In this document: positions 33,303 to 45,024 of the stretch, piece by piece
How the letters are laid out: each line of letters starts with the position of its first letter
How positions within the stretch are numbered: position 1 is the first letter of the stretch
Source: Corallium rubrum
Taxonomy: Eukaryota > Cnidaria > Anthozoa > Scleralcyonacea > Coralliidae
Assembly (NCBI GenBank): GCA_964035015.1
Contig: CAXIUP010000107.1
Location: 61,001 to 125,000 of the forward strand
Direction: 5' to 3'
Length of the DNA stretch: 64,000 nt
Position numbers and translations under genes: made by a program
The notes under the pieces: model-generated
Databases searched by the model: none
What the model saw: only the letters and a program-made list of their open reading frames with translations
What the model was told of the DNA's origin: nothing

Positions 33303-33514
33303 TAGTCCGGCAGAATCGTGAAAAATTTCATAACAATTGTTCAGTTTGTGATAAAAGCACCAAACTTGGCACAATGATAGTTTGGGACATACTGAACAAT
33401 ATTGGATATGGACCCCAGCGAAATCTATCCCATAATTCCAATTAGAGGGGGTTCATTTTTTATCACCTGGATCTCAGCATGGAAACGAGGCTGATACAGA
33501 ATATTCTGAATATC
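33303..33514 (+). repeat. Left terminal inverted repeat of the 6.3 kb element
   Basis: Pairs with 39,407-39,608. The inner edge is GAATATTCTGAATATC. CAGCCTCGTTTCCATG, part of it, recurs again at 39,289-39,304 as a subterminal copy. Confidence 0.9.
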
Positions 33515-34310
33515 TGCTATTTTTACATGTCTAAAGCCGCATAACATCCAAGAATCGAGAAACAATGCAAAACAAACATATAATACTATATCAAAAACTA
33601 TGAAACATGCAAGAAAACTATGAAACATGCAAGACAACTCAGGACTTATGACTATAAGAGCTGCACTTCTATTCACAAACTTGGAAAAATATTATAAATT
33701 TAAATTGTTTTTTATTTTCATGCCTTTCTTATTTTTTAAACTTGTCATCTTAACGCTCTTTAAAGCAGAAATATATTTTAAGCTAATTTTGCAATATTTC
33801 AATTATTGCATAGTGTTTCTTGGGGGAACCTGTGCACAATTTTGCCAGGTTACCATGCTGGCCCGGTTGCCTTTCAGATACTTCCAGTTTTCACAGATCT
33901 AAAACGTGTCCTTTCTCTCGTGATATTAATCAACTGAAATATATCGTAATTCAACAGACTGTCACTTAGAAATCAAGTTTAATATGTAGTATGGAGGTAA
34001 GAAAACAAAAACACTTAATTATTGCTTCCAATTTGAAATCTGTGTACGTTTTAGACGAGTGAAATTGCTACGTACAAACAGAGTCAATCTCTTCAAACAA
34101 AGACTCTATTTAGTACACAGTTGCTAGTTACAATTCTACCTTTCCCATTTGTCACCATTTTAGCACAATTAAACTAGTTTGTTAAAACACTTCGCTAAGT
34201 GTATTTTTCTTTTTCTTTTTCTTAAAGTCTGATGAAACATGATGAACTCTGTATCTAATAATAGGATAGTACATGTATATATTTTCCTACTGACCTTTTC
34301 CACAGCCTTC

Positions 34311-37300
34311 ATGGCTGAGCAAGATAATAGTCCCCCAAAATACACGGACTGGTCACAATGTGTTTTGTGTCAAGAAATCACAGCAGAGGCTTTGCAGTCC
34401 CCAGAGAACTCACGCCGAGTTGATACTGTAGCGGGCTACCACACTTTGGCAAACAACATTTTGCGATTTAATGAAATTGATTGCTTGCCAATACCAATAG
34501 ACATTGCAAAATTGGACGACGGGAATGAAATTGCAGCAACGTTTATCACACGGAACGCAAAATGGCACAAGACCTGTTATAATAAGTTTAACAACTTAAA
34601 ATTGCAACGAGCGGAGAAGAGAAAAAGCTTTGACAAACCCGGCTGTTCTTTGCAAAATAAGTTTACCCGAAATAACTCAGGTGCTAAATGCGCCAATATC
34701 AAAAGCTGCTGCTTTTTCTGTGACGACGTGTCGGGTACTCTTCATCAAGCCTTGACATTCAACATGGATGCAAGAGTTCGAAAATGTGCGCTTCAGCTCG
34801 AGGACAGTGTATTGCTTGCAAAACTTAGTGCTGGTGATCTCATTTCCCAAGAAGCAGTATATCATTTAAATTGCTTGGTCGCACTATACAACAAAGCTCG
34901 AAACGATTCTGAATCTGATAACACTGAAAACAAAGATGAAAAAGTTTTTCAAGGCATTGCTCTCGCACAGTTAGTTGAGTATATAGAGGAAACGCGCGCC
35001 GAATCAGTTGACACGATTCCTGTTTTTAGACTAGCAGAGCTACCTCAGATGTACTCTACCCGATTGCAACAGCTTGGAGTAGATAGTTCTACGAGAGTTA
35101 ACTCCACACATTTGAAGCACAGGATTCTAGCAAATGTTCCAGGGCTACAAGCGCATAAACAAGGACGAGACGTGATGTTAGCATTCAAGGACGACATAGG
35201 ACAAGCTCTGAAAAACCTCCATGAGCAGGATTATGATAGCGAAGCAATAACTCTTTTAAAGGCTGCCAAGATCATTCGCCAGGACATCTTGAACAAAAAG
35301 AGTAGGTTTAATGAGGAGTTTGAGATCAATTGTCAACGCGATTCAGTCCCGGAATCTCTGAAGACGTTAGTTGGAATGATTTTAGGCGCCCCAGACATTA
35401 AGACTCAGTCTAGTAACATGATAGAAGCGCAAACTACTCTTAGCATCTCCCAACTAATACTCTTCAATTTGACTAAGCGAAGACGAAGCAGTGAGACATG
35501 TACCTCTCGTTATCACTCCACTGACCGTGAACCACCACTACCAGTCTACTTGGGTCTAATGGCACACGCAGAGACAAGGAAGCGGACTCTAGTTGACGAA
35601 CTTTACAGCCTTGGATTGTCCATCTCATATGACAGAGTTTTGGAAATCTCGACCGAAATGGGAAATAAAGTTTGTGCAACGTTACGAATCTGAAGGAGTT
35701 GTGTGTCCACCCAAATTAAATAAGAATGTATTTACGACGGCAGCTGTGGACAATATTGATCACAATCCCAGTTCTAGGACTGCACAGGGGGCCTTTCACG
35801 GAACAGGAATATCGTTATTTCAGCACCCGAGTGAAAATGCAACTGGTGAAGAACGAGACGTCATCAGTGTTGAGAACACAAGCAAAAAGCGTCTTTCTCA
35901 ACTCCCTGCGTCGTACACTACCGTACAGCCCGTCATTCTTCCGAAGAAAGAACCACCTGTCCCAGCCCTTCAAGGTCCGTTCGTAAGTAGCTGTCTACAA
36001 ATGCCATCTGCTATTGTCACAGAGTACAAGTGGCTGGACAACGTAAGGGATCGCCTTAACCAAGAAATCACCAAGGATATCTTGGATTTGTCATGGGCAG
36101 CCTATCACGCAAGTAATCTATCTGTTGACCGATCTTTTCAGCCGGATTTGAGTTCATTGATGCCACTGTTCCAAGAGGAAGCACACTCGGCCGCCACGAT
36201 ACGCCATGCAATGGATGTTGTAAGCCAAGCTGTACGCTTTCTCAACCCTGGACAAGTGCCTGTTCTCGCATGTGATCAACCGCTATTTGCAATTGCTAAG
36301 AAGATCCAATGGAACTGGCCAGCGACGTATGGTGAGCAAAAGCTTGTAGTTATGTTCGGGGGTTTCCACACCGAACTTGCCGCACTGAAAGCACTTGGAA
36401 CCTGGCTCGAGGACAGTGGATGGACTAGTGCCTTAGTGCAAGCAGAAGTGACGACTCCGGGAACAGCCGACTCGTTTTTAAAGGCATCCCATGTGTCACG
36501 CACGTGACATGCTCATCAGGTGACCGTTAGTGCGCTAGATATCCTGATGCACAAGGCATATGATTGCTACTGTGAGAATCTTCCTGAAGGAGTCGAACCC
36601 TTGGCATTCAGTCCATGGCGTATTCAACGAGAAGCTGAAAGTCCCCAGTTCCTTTATTGGTCACTGACCATGAAGTTTCAACTAACGATCTTGATATTCG
36701 TGAGGTCGTTGCGTGAAGGAAACGTCCAAATGTATAAAGAAGCTTGTACAGCTCTTGCTCCATGGTTTTTCGCGCTAAACCATACGAACTATGCAAGATG
36801 GCTCCCAGTGCATATTCGTGATATGATATCCCTGGAAAAGGAGATACCATCAGTAGCTACTGAGTTCCAAAATGGACATGTTGTTGTGCAGAAATCACAT
36901 CGCGCCTTTTCGTCTATTCCAATTGACCAAGCCCATGAGCAAAACAACAAAATCGTCAAAGGTGATGGAGGAGCAATCGGTCTGACTGAGAACTCCTCCC
37001 AGTTATTGCGCTGGATGGTATCAGGACCGGAAGTCTCACGAATCGTCAATGAATTCAAATTATCTGAGGAGCAGATGAAGAAACAACAAAGTGAAGGTCC
37101 AGATTATCGTCACCACGAGCAAATGGCTGGGGTTCAGGCAGCATTTCAGAGACAGGTGAAGTCCTTATGCAGTACAATCGAAGAAATGGGGAATCCCTTT
37201 GTCGAACCAAGCGACGATCTGCTAGTGCTCGACACTCGTAACATACTGGACACCAGTGTTGGGGAAACGATAAAAAAGATCGAGGAAATGGGCAAGACGC

Positions 37301-38868
37301 AATATGAGGTGTTCGTAACTGAGAGATTGGAAAAGCGGACAACATCCCTGTATGAGCCAATCAAGAGAAATAAGTTGGCATTGTTCAGTAGTCCCCCTCC
37401 ATGCAAAGAGAAATCTAAGGACAAAATGCAAATTGCATCTCTTAAGAGCAACTGCTCTCTCTTTGCGCGCCTGTATGTTTCCTGTGAGGTTCGCGATGGA
37501 GATTTGGATGGGTTCTTTTGTCACGAAAATCAGAGTTTTCCTCCAGCGTTGAGTCAATTTGGGGAACTCAGATCTGGTACGAAATCAGACCTACTATCCT
37601 GTTTTGAAAAGATCAGCCCTATACAAGCAGAAGCACCACCAGTAGAGGCTCTGCTATTGGACGGTGCTGCAATTGTAAATATGCTGAAACCTGGTGCATC
37701 AAGGACATTCGAGGAATACAGTCAAGATGTGTTTCCGTACGTGAAAGCTCAGCTTGTCAGTGTCCGAAGAGTTGATGTTGTCTGGGACAAGTACATCGAG
37801 GATAGCCTGAAGGCGTCAACCCGTAGCAAGAGAGGGAAGGGAATATGCCGTCGTGTCAAGCCTGACACCAAAATACCAGGCAATTGGGCAGCTTTTCTGA
37901 GGATCGACAAGAATAAAGAAGAGTTGTTCCACTTTCTTGCTGATCAGTTAGGCACGGTTGGAGCGGAACATGGTCAGGTCATGTCCACAAAAGGGGATTC
38001 TGTTGTCTGCAATGGAGGAAGAGATGATACATCTGGCCTGTCACCATGCAATCACGAGGAGGCCGATACAAGGCTCTTGCTCCATGCTGCTGATGCTGCA
38101 AAGTGCGGCCTTAAGAAGATAATGTTGCAGACTGTCGATACTGACGTTGTAGTAATTGCCGTTGCAACATTTCACGACCTGGATTTGTCGGAGCTTTGGA
38201 TAGCATTTGGGGTCGGGAAGCATTTTCGATATGTATCAGTACATGGCATTGCTTCTACCTTGGGTCAGCAGAAATCAAGAGCTCTTCTTGCATTCCACGC
38301 TTTCACCGGCTGTGATCAGACGTCCTCATTTAAAAACATCGGCAAGAAGATCGCATGGGATGCATGGTCAGTATACGATGAGGTGACCGAGGTTTTCCAA
38401 AGCTTAAGTGCTGCCCCATCGCTACCAGCCCTGAATGATGCTCTCCCTATCCTTGAGCGTTACACCGTGATCATGTACGACCGCACAAGTACATGCACCT
38501 CCGTCAACACTGCACGTAAGGACCTATTCACACGCAAGGGAAGAGATATAGACAATATACCACCAACAGCTGATGCCTTATTACAGCATGCAAAGAGGGT
38601 GGTGTTTCAGTCCGGTCATTGTTGGGAAAACTGTTTGGAAGTGTCGCCCCAACTTCCTCTTCCTAGCGAGTGGGGTTGGGTAAGGGATCCTACCCAAGCG
38701 TGGGGACCATTGTGGTCAACTATTCCCCATGCATCACAAAGCTGCAAAGAATTATTAAGGTGCGGTTGCAAGAGTGAGAGAGGATGCGGTGGGTGGTGTA
38801 AATGCGTTCGTGCCGAGCTTCCTTACACAGCACTGTGTCATTGTGGGGGATTGTGTGACAGGCCTTAA
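34311..38868 (+). pseudogene. Large zinc-motif / FEN-like nuclease-like protein, broken
   Basis: Start chosen at the Met at 34,311 (MAEQDNSPPKYTDWSQCVLC), because TTTTCCACAG just before it looks like an acceptor. N-terminal part: CVLC with WHKTCYNKF, then CCFFCDD with VYHLNCL, two zinc-like motifs. Middle: CDQPLFAIAKKIQW, VVMFGGFHTELAALKALG, PIDQAHEQNNKIVKGDGG. C-terminal part (numbered from 36,520): LLLDGAAIV (D381), VVWDKY (D423), NHEEADTR (E514, D516), VDTDVV (D540, D542), FTGCDQTSSF (D599). The order and spacing of these acidic residues match the FEN/XPG PIN-like nuclease core. The end is cysteine-rich (CGCK, CGGWCKC, CHCGGLC), tesmin-like. Breaks: a one-base frameshift near 35,675 and TGA at 36,505-36,507. 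It would be about 1,520 residues. A poly(A) signal AATAAA lies at 39,164. Confidence 0.7.
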
Positions 38869-39406
38869 GGAATTTTTACTGGAACACTGTAAACTATAGA
38901 AGGAAGAACATAAGAAGCGTAGTGAACAACATTGCGGCTCATTGTGACGAACGTTTAGGTAGCAGAGTACAACACATGACTCATTTCAAAGCCCCTTCCA
39001 ATAGTTGACTCAGTTTCTTTGCGATATATACCTGAACTTTAGGTTTCCTTTATTTAAGTTACTAGAGCTATAAACGTTGATTCTGTAAAAATTACGAACA
39101 AATGACAGGAGCCCATTCCTCCTGGTAAAGACTTATAAATTTTGTTCCACCAAAGTTGGTTTGAATAAAGGAAAAAACACCTCTGTGATCTTGCCATGTA
39201 TGTATTATCGCGGTTTTGACAATAAATTTACTTTAATTTTTATATATTTTATTTAATCTATCTTCGTTTTGAATAGAAGTATTCGCTCAGCCTCGTTTCC
39301 ATGTTAACAGATCACTTCAACCTTCTTAAGTCTTAATTCATCGAAGCTTTACATTACATTTCCTTTTGTTAAGGTGTTTAGCTGTTTTAAAAACATAAAT
39401 GGTGCT
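38869..39406 (+). other. 3' untranslated and subterminal region of the 6.3 kb element
   Basis: No frame. An AATAAA at 39,164-39,169 follows the stop by about 300 bp. A partial copy of the inverted repeat occurs at 39,289. Confidence 0.5.
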
Positions 39407-39608
39407 GATATTCAGAATATTCTGTATCAGCCTCGTTTCCATGCTGAGATCCAGGTGATAAAAAATGAACCCCCTCTAATTGGAATTATGGGATAAATTT
39501 CGCTGGGGTCCATATCCAATATTGTTCAGTATGTCCCAAACTATCATTGTGCCAAGTTTGGTGCTTTTATCACAAACTGAACAATTATTTCACCATTCTG
39601 CCGGACTA
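39407..39608 (-). repeat. Right terminal inverted repeat of the 6.3 kb element
   Basis: Complement of 33,303-33,514 with a few differences. Confidence 0.9.
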
Positions 39609-40990
39609 CCAGTTGTCATTTCGTATTAAAGAGAAACTTAACAACCCTTTCATTTAATTTCAAAAATCGTGCTGAAAACAACTTGGGATTATAGCGTAAA
39701 CAACATTACCTTAACTATAAAAATAGGCGTCGATAAAAACATTAGTCAACCCTGGAATACCTGCCAAAATAAATTTTGAAAACAGCTCATTAATCTTAAA
39801 CAAAATATAGTGAGCTATCTCAAGTATAAGCAATTATATATAACTCTATTTTTGGAAAAATATTATTAATCTCACACATCTGAAGAACAAACTACAAACT
39901 CTATTTGCGGCACCCGAAGAAATAAAACTTAAAATATTATGAGCACACACTCTAAGTACAAATATATTAACCTTTCAAACCAAGTAAACCCAAGTTGGAC
40001 TTGTTCACGTCGACACGTTGGCAGACATTTGCGCACACTTTTACTTCTTATTTCTTTGAAACTACCTATTCATCAACAATTGCAAATTCTGTTATTGTGG
40101 GCTACGTTATTTTGTATTACACGATGTATTATTATAAAAGAATATACAACGTTACATATACACTGATGTCAAAAATTTAAGTCTTACGACAACTTTTACA
40201 TCGCATGTTCCTTTAGCCACCCTAATTGATTTTTTTTATCATATCACTATACGAGCTATACACTCAGCCTCGTAACCACTGTTCTACTTCAACATTAGGA
40301 TGGACGTCGACCAATAACTCAAGCAACGTTAAAATCTTTGTCAAAAACACAAAAAAACAACTAAATAAACCACGACATTCAACAACACAATCACGTTTAG
40401 AAAATTAAAAGCAACATCTATAACCAATTTTGATAAACAATGTTCTGGTGAGCGCCAAGTACGACGAACAATACTCCCATATTTGGTTAATAACTGTCAC
40501 TTTCACACTGACATGCAATTCATGCATTTCTTTTTTGCCAATCCCGAGTTAAGGTTACAGCAATAAACTGTAGACCCTCTAAATTTCTCCTACTCTAATA
40601 TTATTTAGTTATAATCTCGTATCAAAGACGAACATAACAACAATTCTATTTAAGATACAACACCGCACTCAAATTTAAATCTTAAGTATTTTAAACTTTA
40701 TCTCGGAAGTCATGTTGAAAACAACATGGAATTATAGCGCAAAAAAAATAACCTTCACTATAAAAATAGGCGTATATCACAACCTCAGCCAAGCCTCAAA
40801 CACTTGTCAAAATTGCCAAATAATACGGAAATCTCATCTCGCAAATATATCACCCAAAAATAACAAATTAAAACAGCTATATCAATCTTACCTCGCAATA
40901 AGGAGACCAATGCCAAAATACACACCAAAAACACACTAACAGGACTAATTTAAATACTCAAAACCAACCTTGAAAGACCATCAAAACCGA
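39609..40990. repeat. Degenerate long repeat units flanking the RPA-like gene
   Basis: Words shared with 32,950-33,302 recur here twice: ACTATAAAAATAGGCG (39,714; 40,757), CAATAAACTGTAGAC (40,562) and TCAAGTATAAGCAATTATA-type stretches. The first unit is about 420 bp once the 6.3 kb element is removed; the second appears longer through extra sequence. No coding region is supported. Confidence 0.55.
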
Positions 40991-41010
40991 GCTAATCTTA
41001 TACTCTAAGA

Positions 41011-41022
41011 CTATATAAGCAG
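41011..41022 (+). promoter_or_regulatory. TATA box of the RPA-like gene
   Basis: ACTATATAAGCAG lies about 45-50 bp before the ATG at 41,061, a normal distance for a short 5' leader. Confidence 0.5.
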
Positions 41023-41060
41023 GCCGAATGTTTGAAATAAGTCACTTTAACGCTGCAAAC

Positions 41061-42015
41061 ATGTCCGCTAAAGGCAGAACTCGCGGGGAAGCTAACCACC
41101 AGAAAACCACCAGAACCGTTCTTCCAGCTCAGCCAAGAACAAGTACGAAGAAATAAGAGAACTCTGAAGAACCGTCTACGACACAAACATCGCCAATATC
41201 AAGTTCAGCATCAGGACCAGCATCGAGCCGAACCGACTACAGCAGCGATGGGTTCTCTATCATTGTGTACGTACATGACCTATCTGATTCGAGATGGAAT
41301 AAGAAAAACACTATGAACTATTGTACACTAACGTTACAGACGTCATGTACATCAAATCATCCCGCTCTGCTGTATTCCACTCGAAAGAGACTACTTCGGG
41401 CTGAAAGTAAACAATATCGCTCCCCAATAAAGATACAGCGATACACTTTTACTGCAGACGGCGAGAAAATTATTGTTAATGATATGACAAGCATTTCGAA
41501 GCCAAATCCCACGGAATATTCTTCCAGTTCAAAGACCCAGAACATCAACCATCCCGGCCATACACCCTCGTCCAAGACGTAGTTGAAAACAGCAATGAAG
41601 GCGTTCAACATTCAACGTTCAATCGCAATCAACGTTCGTGACAAAGTCCTTCAAATCAACAAATCAATCTTGATCAAAGGAAAGCAACTCAATTTGGCCG
41701 AAGCTCTATTTGCCGACGTTAGTGGAAGTATTACATTCGATCTCTGGGAAAACCACATTTCAAAAGTAAAACCCGGGACATGTTATGAAGTCAGTCCAAT
41801 CCAGGTACGCTTCTGGGCTGGCGAAAAGAAAATGCCACTGTCCCCCGAACAATCATCGTTCAAGCAACCGACGCGACACTCGTCTATTTCTTAACAGAAA
41901 TACAAGTCGAAAATGCAGAGTGTTTCCGAGTTCATCACCGTTAACGTCCCGAACGTCACATGCGTCGAGACAGTTGAAAAGTATCCACAATGTATTAATC
42001 CAAACTGCAATCTTA
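41061..42015 (+). pseudogene. RPA-like OB-fold single-strand DNA binding protein, decayed
   Basis: Starts MSAKGRTRGEANHQ. One frame runs with in-frame TAA (41,145) and TAG (41,580). It shows VYVHDLSDSRWNKKNTMNYC, YRSPIKIQRYTF and a second OB-like unit, AINVRDKVLQINK, LIKGKQLNLAEALFADVSG and ITFDLWENHI. After a shift the C-terminal part has NVPNVTCVETVEKYPQC and CINPNC, a zinc-type pair as in RPA70. Many Helitrons of animals and plants carry RPA-like genes that coat single strands, so this is probably an accessory gene of a rolling-circle element. It ends abruptly where the protease fragment begins. Confidence 0.65.
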
Positions 42016-43665
42016 TAAGGCCTTATATCTCCTTAAATAATGCATTTACAAAGATAGTTTTTGGAGGAGAAACAAATTGTAAGTGTTGCTTGTCCCCGAG
42101 CCCAGGCGTAGGGCCGAAGGCCCGGAGCCCGGGTGAGGGTGCTAATCTCGACACGCGTGGAGTACACGCGAAATTACACGCAAGCGGGAAAGAAATTCTG
42201 CGAGATGTTTATATATATATATATATCTATATATATATTATCAAATCCACAACTTGCGCATTTCGAATAGCAGGGTACTGGTAAGTAACCTGTTAAATTA
42301 TTCAAATTATTTAAATTTACGTCAGCAAATTATAATTTATAAGTTCAGTTGGATTACGAAATAGTTTTTCAACGATCGTGATGAAAGAAATCTTTGCCAG
42401 AAAAAAATGGTTTCAGCTAAAATGTACATTAATATTACTATGAAAAAAGACCAAAGAAAGAAGGCTAACAAGAGATGTGGCAGCGAGAGAAAGACAACAA
42501 TAAATACGACTTAAAACCACTGGGAAAAGCCTAAAAATTAATATGATAAAGACCGAAAATGATGCCGACCGAAATGTAATTGAAAGAAGGATGTGTCCTG
42601 AAACTGCTCAAAGCCGGTGAAGAATTTTGCTCTGGTGTATTCTACATAACTCGAGAGGAAACGATGAAAAAATTTTGAATCAAACGGGTTTTTAGATCAT
42701 GAAGAGAACTGAATGATGCCTTGTCAAATTTATGTGTCAACAACGAAAAAAGTAAGAAACCGCGAACGAGAAAAACAATCCGAAAAAAGTAGGCTGAATT
42801 GGCAGTGTTTGTGGTCACAAAAGCAGAAGAAAGTTTAACGGTAGGAGATTCGTATTTACTGACTGACAGTTTAGCTGAGTTAAAACGGAAGAAATCTTGA
42901 AAATGAAAATTAACATAATAATATATTGCCTAGAATTGTCTTTCAACGCTAGGACGTTGACATTGTGTGATTTGTGTCTTTTCTTGGCCACTGTTTATAT
43001 ATATTTTTGAATGAAAATTTGTCATTTGGTTCATCTTGTTGTTTTGTTTTTTTAATATTGACATTGCATGTTCTTTCGGTGTGTCAATACACGACTACAG
43101 ATGAATCTTGATAACTAATTTTCTGGATGTTTTCTGATCTGTGTTCATTAATACAACAAAAAAACAGAAATTAAGGGGGGGGGAGAGGGGGGTTAAAAAA
43201 TGCGTCTAAAGCGGGCGAGCGGTTGTTGCATTCATGTATTTCTAGTTAACTATTGATTGTAACACAGTTACAGTGTTTAACATGTTGAACAATAGTTGTG
43301 GAATCTTTCATTCTCACTCAAAGCACATGCATGGCATGGCATGGCAAGTTATTCCGGAACATGTGTCTTGCTGACAGTTGATGGCCTTGAAAACTTAGTT
43401 GCATTTTTTCAGATTACTTCTTATGGTATATTCCATGATTTTCCGCAACATTTAAATCATTGTCATCTCTATGCATTTTCTATAGAACTATTTAGTCCAA
43501 GTTTTGAAATGTCTGATGGCTCACTATGACTTTAATCATGCTGACTTGAATTTGTCCCCGAATTTTTCAAATTTGAGTCTTAGTGACACTGCGCATTTAA
43601 GCCGCGTTAGAAGCAGTACAATAAGCGGTAGTCACATGCACGCTTAGCGTGCCTATTTTTATATA
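42016..43665 (+). pseudogene. Helitron C76-like protease fragment, second copy, split
   Basis: 42,016-42,092 reads YISLNNAFTKIVFGGE and ends CKCCL. The rest resumes at 43,246 and shows HGMASYSGTCVLLTVDGLE and FFQITSYGIFHDFPQHLN. It is the inverted counterpart of 12,479-12,979 and shares the 3' non-coding part, including a terminal hairpin GCACGCTTAGCGTGC at 43,639-43,653 followed by CTATTTTTAT. The interruption is the insertion at 42,093-43,245. Confidence 0.75.
42093..43245. mobile_element. 1.15 kb Helitron-like insertion (TC...CTAG), no target duplication
   Basis: Removing 42,093-43,245 exactly restores the sequence TGCTTGTTAACTATTG found in the intact copy at 12.9 kb. The inserted piece begins TCCCCGAGCCC and ends CTAG, fitting Helitron ends, without target duplication. 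The left end is GC-rich and holds GGGCCGAAGGCCC; a clear 3' hairpin before CTAG is not seen, so the class is tentative. It contains the 48 bp sequence shared with 32,891 and a (TA)n tract at 42,209-42,240. A GGGGGGGG run lies at about 43,176. No coding capacity. Confidence 0.6.
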
Positions 43666-45020
43666 AAGCTGAAGTACCAGTACTGTACCTGAAATACTGA
43701 CCATTGGCGGCCCGAATGGTCAAACCACCTACATTAACTGGAGGTTTGGGTGCATATGGTCATTTAAGTGTTGCCATGGTGATGACCTCATCAACCGGAG
43801 TGACGTAATAAAATTTTAAAATTCTTAAAATAATCCACAACATTCAAAAAAAATGAAATCTTTTTTTAAAAAAGTGATGACTTCATGGTCCTTGGGGGCC
43901 ATAGATTTGGTACCCAAAAAATCCACATTGGCCAAAATGGTCAGAAGCCCCAAAAGAACTGTAAGTATGGACCAAAATCCAAGATGGACACCAACTATTT
44001 TTAGTGTAACTATCACGTCTTTGTCATTCCGGACGTGTGTGGCTGCTTTTAGCGTGTCTCTGCAGTTTTTGTCACAATATTCGTGAGTGGCTGGCGCTTA
44101 TTATTGATTTTAAGGCTTTTCTTCTTACATATCATACAAAGATCTGGAAATAATCCTCTCAGTCGATTTCGTTGGGACTTAAAGATGTTCTCCTTGCCGT
44201 TCTTTGCATTTTGGTGTTTGCTCCTGCTCTTCATCTTTACTTTTATTCCTTTTCATCAGGGCTCTCGCATAGGCGAAATTCTGATAACATTCTCAGTGGT
44301 AATACAAGTCAGCTTTTATCTGTAGTGTCGGGAATCCTGCTACATTGCTCAATGTGATGGTTTTCACCTCAGGTACATTAATGCCTGGCTCCCTCCACAT
44401 TTCGCCCAACAAGCTACGCGCGAGAGGCACGCGTGTTTGAAAGCCAAGAGCGTGGAATCATGACGTAGTTTTGGAAGAGAAGCTCAAAATGGCGAATATA
44501 TCGCAAGGAGTGAGGACAAGTGAAACCGGTCACATCTCGATGTTTGAACGCACAAGGTTAGTATAAATATATGTCTTATTGAACAAGTAATATATGTACG
44601 TATATATATGTAGACGATATTGGGCGTTTTTTACATCTTCACGAAAACGGGTACATGCTTGTGTGCACAGACCAATTTTAATGTAACTTGTTAGTTAATA
44701 CCAATGCATAATTTACGGCTATCCCAATACCTTCCTTTGATATAATTATTTATACCAACTCCGCTTTTTTTCTCCAAGTTTTGAACCCTATTGACTATTA
44801 AATGTGCGTGCGTGCTTCGATTGCAGCTTTGTAAATATTTTGTATAAGCTTAATTTTGTGAATTACAAAAACATCACACCTGACATGGATATGCCGAAAG
44901 GAAGCGTTTTTACAGCTTCCTTCGGCATTAGTTGGAGCATATTTTGATTTCTTATAAAACAACACAATTGTGAAAAAACGTATAAGCAAATTATTATGGA
45001 TCGAGCTGATACATTTTAAA
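43666..45020. other. No gene recognised; small hairpin at 44,890-44,928
   Basis: Open frames here (for example at 43,853 and 44,083) lack motifs. ATGCCGAAAGGAAGC pairs with GCTTCCTTCGGCAT around an 8-base loop. Confidence 0.45.
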
Positions 45021-45024
45021 TGCC

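Larger units (their letters stand above)
33303..39608. mobile_element. 6.3 kb element with ~205 bp inverted repeats and FEN-like gene
   Basis: 33,303-33,514 and 39,407-39,608 are near-identical inverted repeats starting TAGTCCGGCAGAAT; differences are few (for example AAATCTATCC versus AAATTTATCC and a short gap near the outer end). Flanks allow either a CCA duplication outside TAGTCC or a TA duplication outside GTCCGG. The outside sequences on the two sides are the two halves of a repeat unit that is uninterrupted at 40,560-40,650, which serves as an empty site and confirms insertion. Inside is one long plus-strand gene. I do not recognise the superfamily. Confidence 0.85.

Noticed and set aside
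34239..34310. Signal peptide on the FEN-like protein (VYIFLLTFSTAF)
   Set aside because: This stretch ends in a polypyrimidine tract and CACAG just before a better Met at 34,311, so it is probably intron or leader sequence.
43853..44357. Frames with hydrophobic stretches
   Set aside because: Overlapping in several frames, no domain, and no splice or promoter context.
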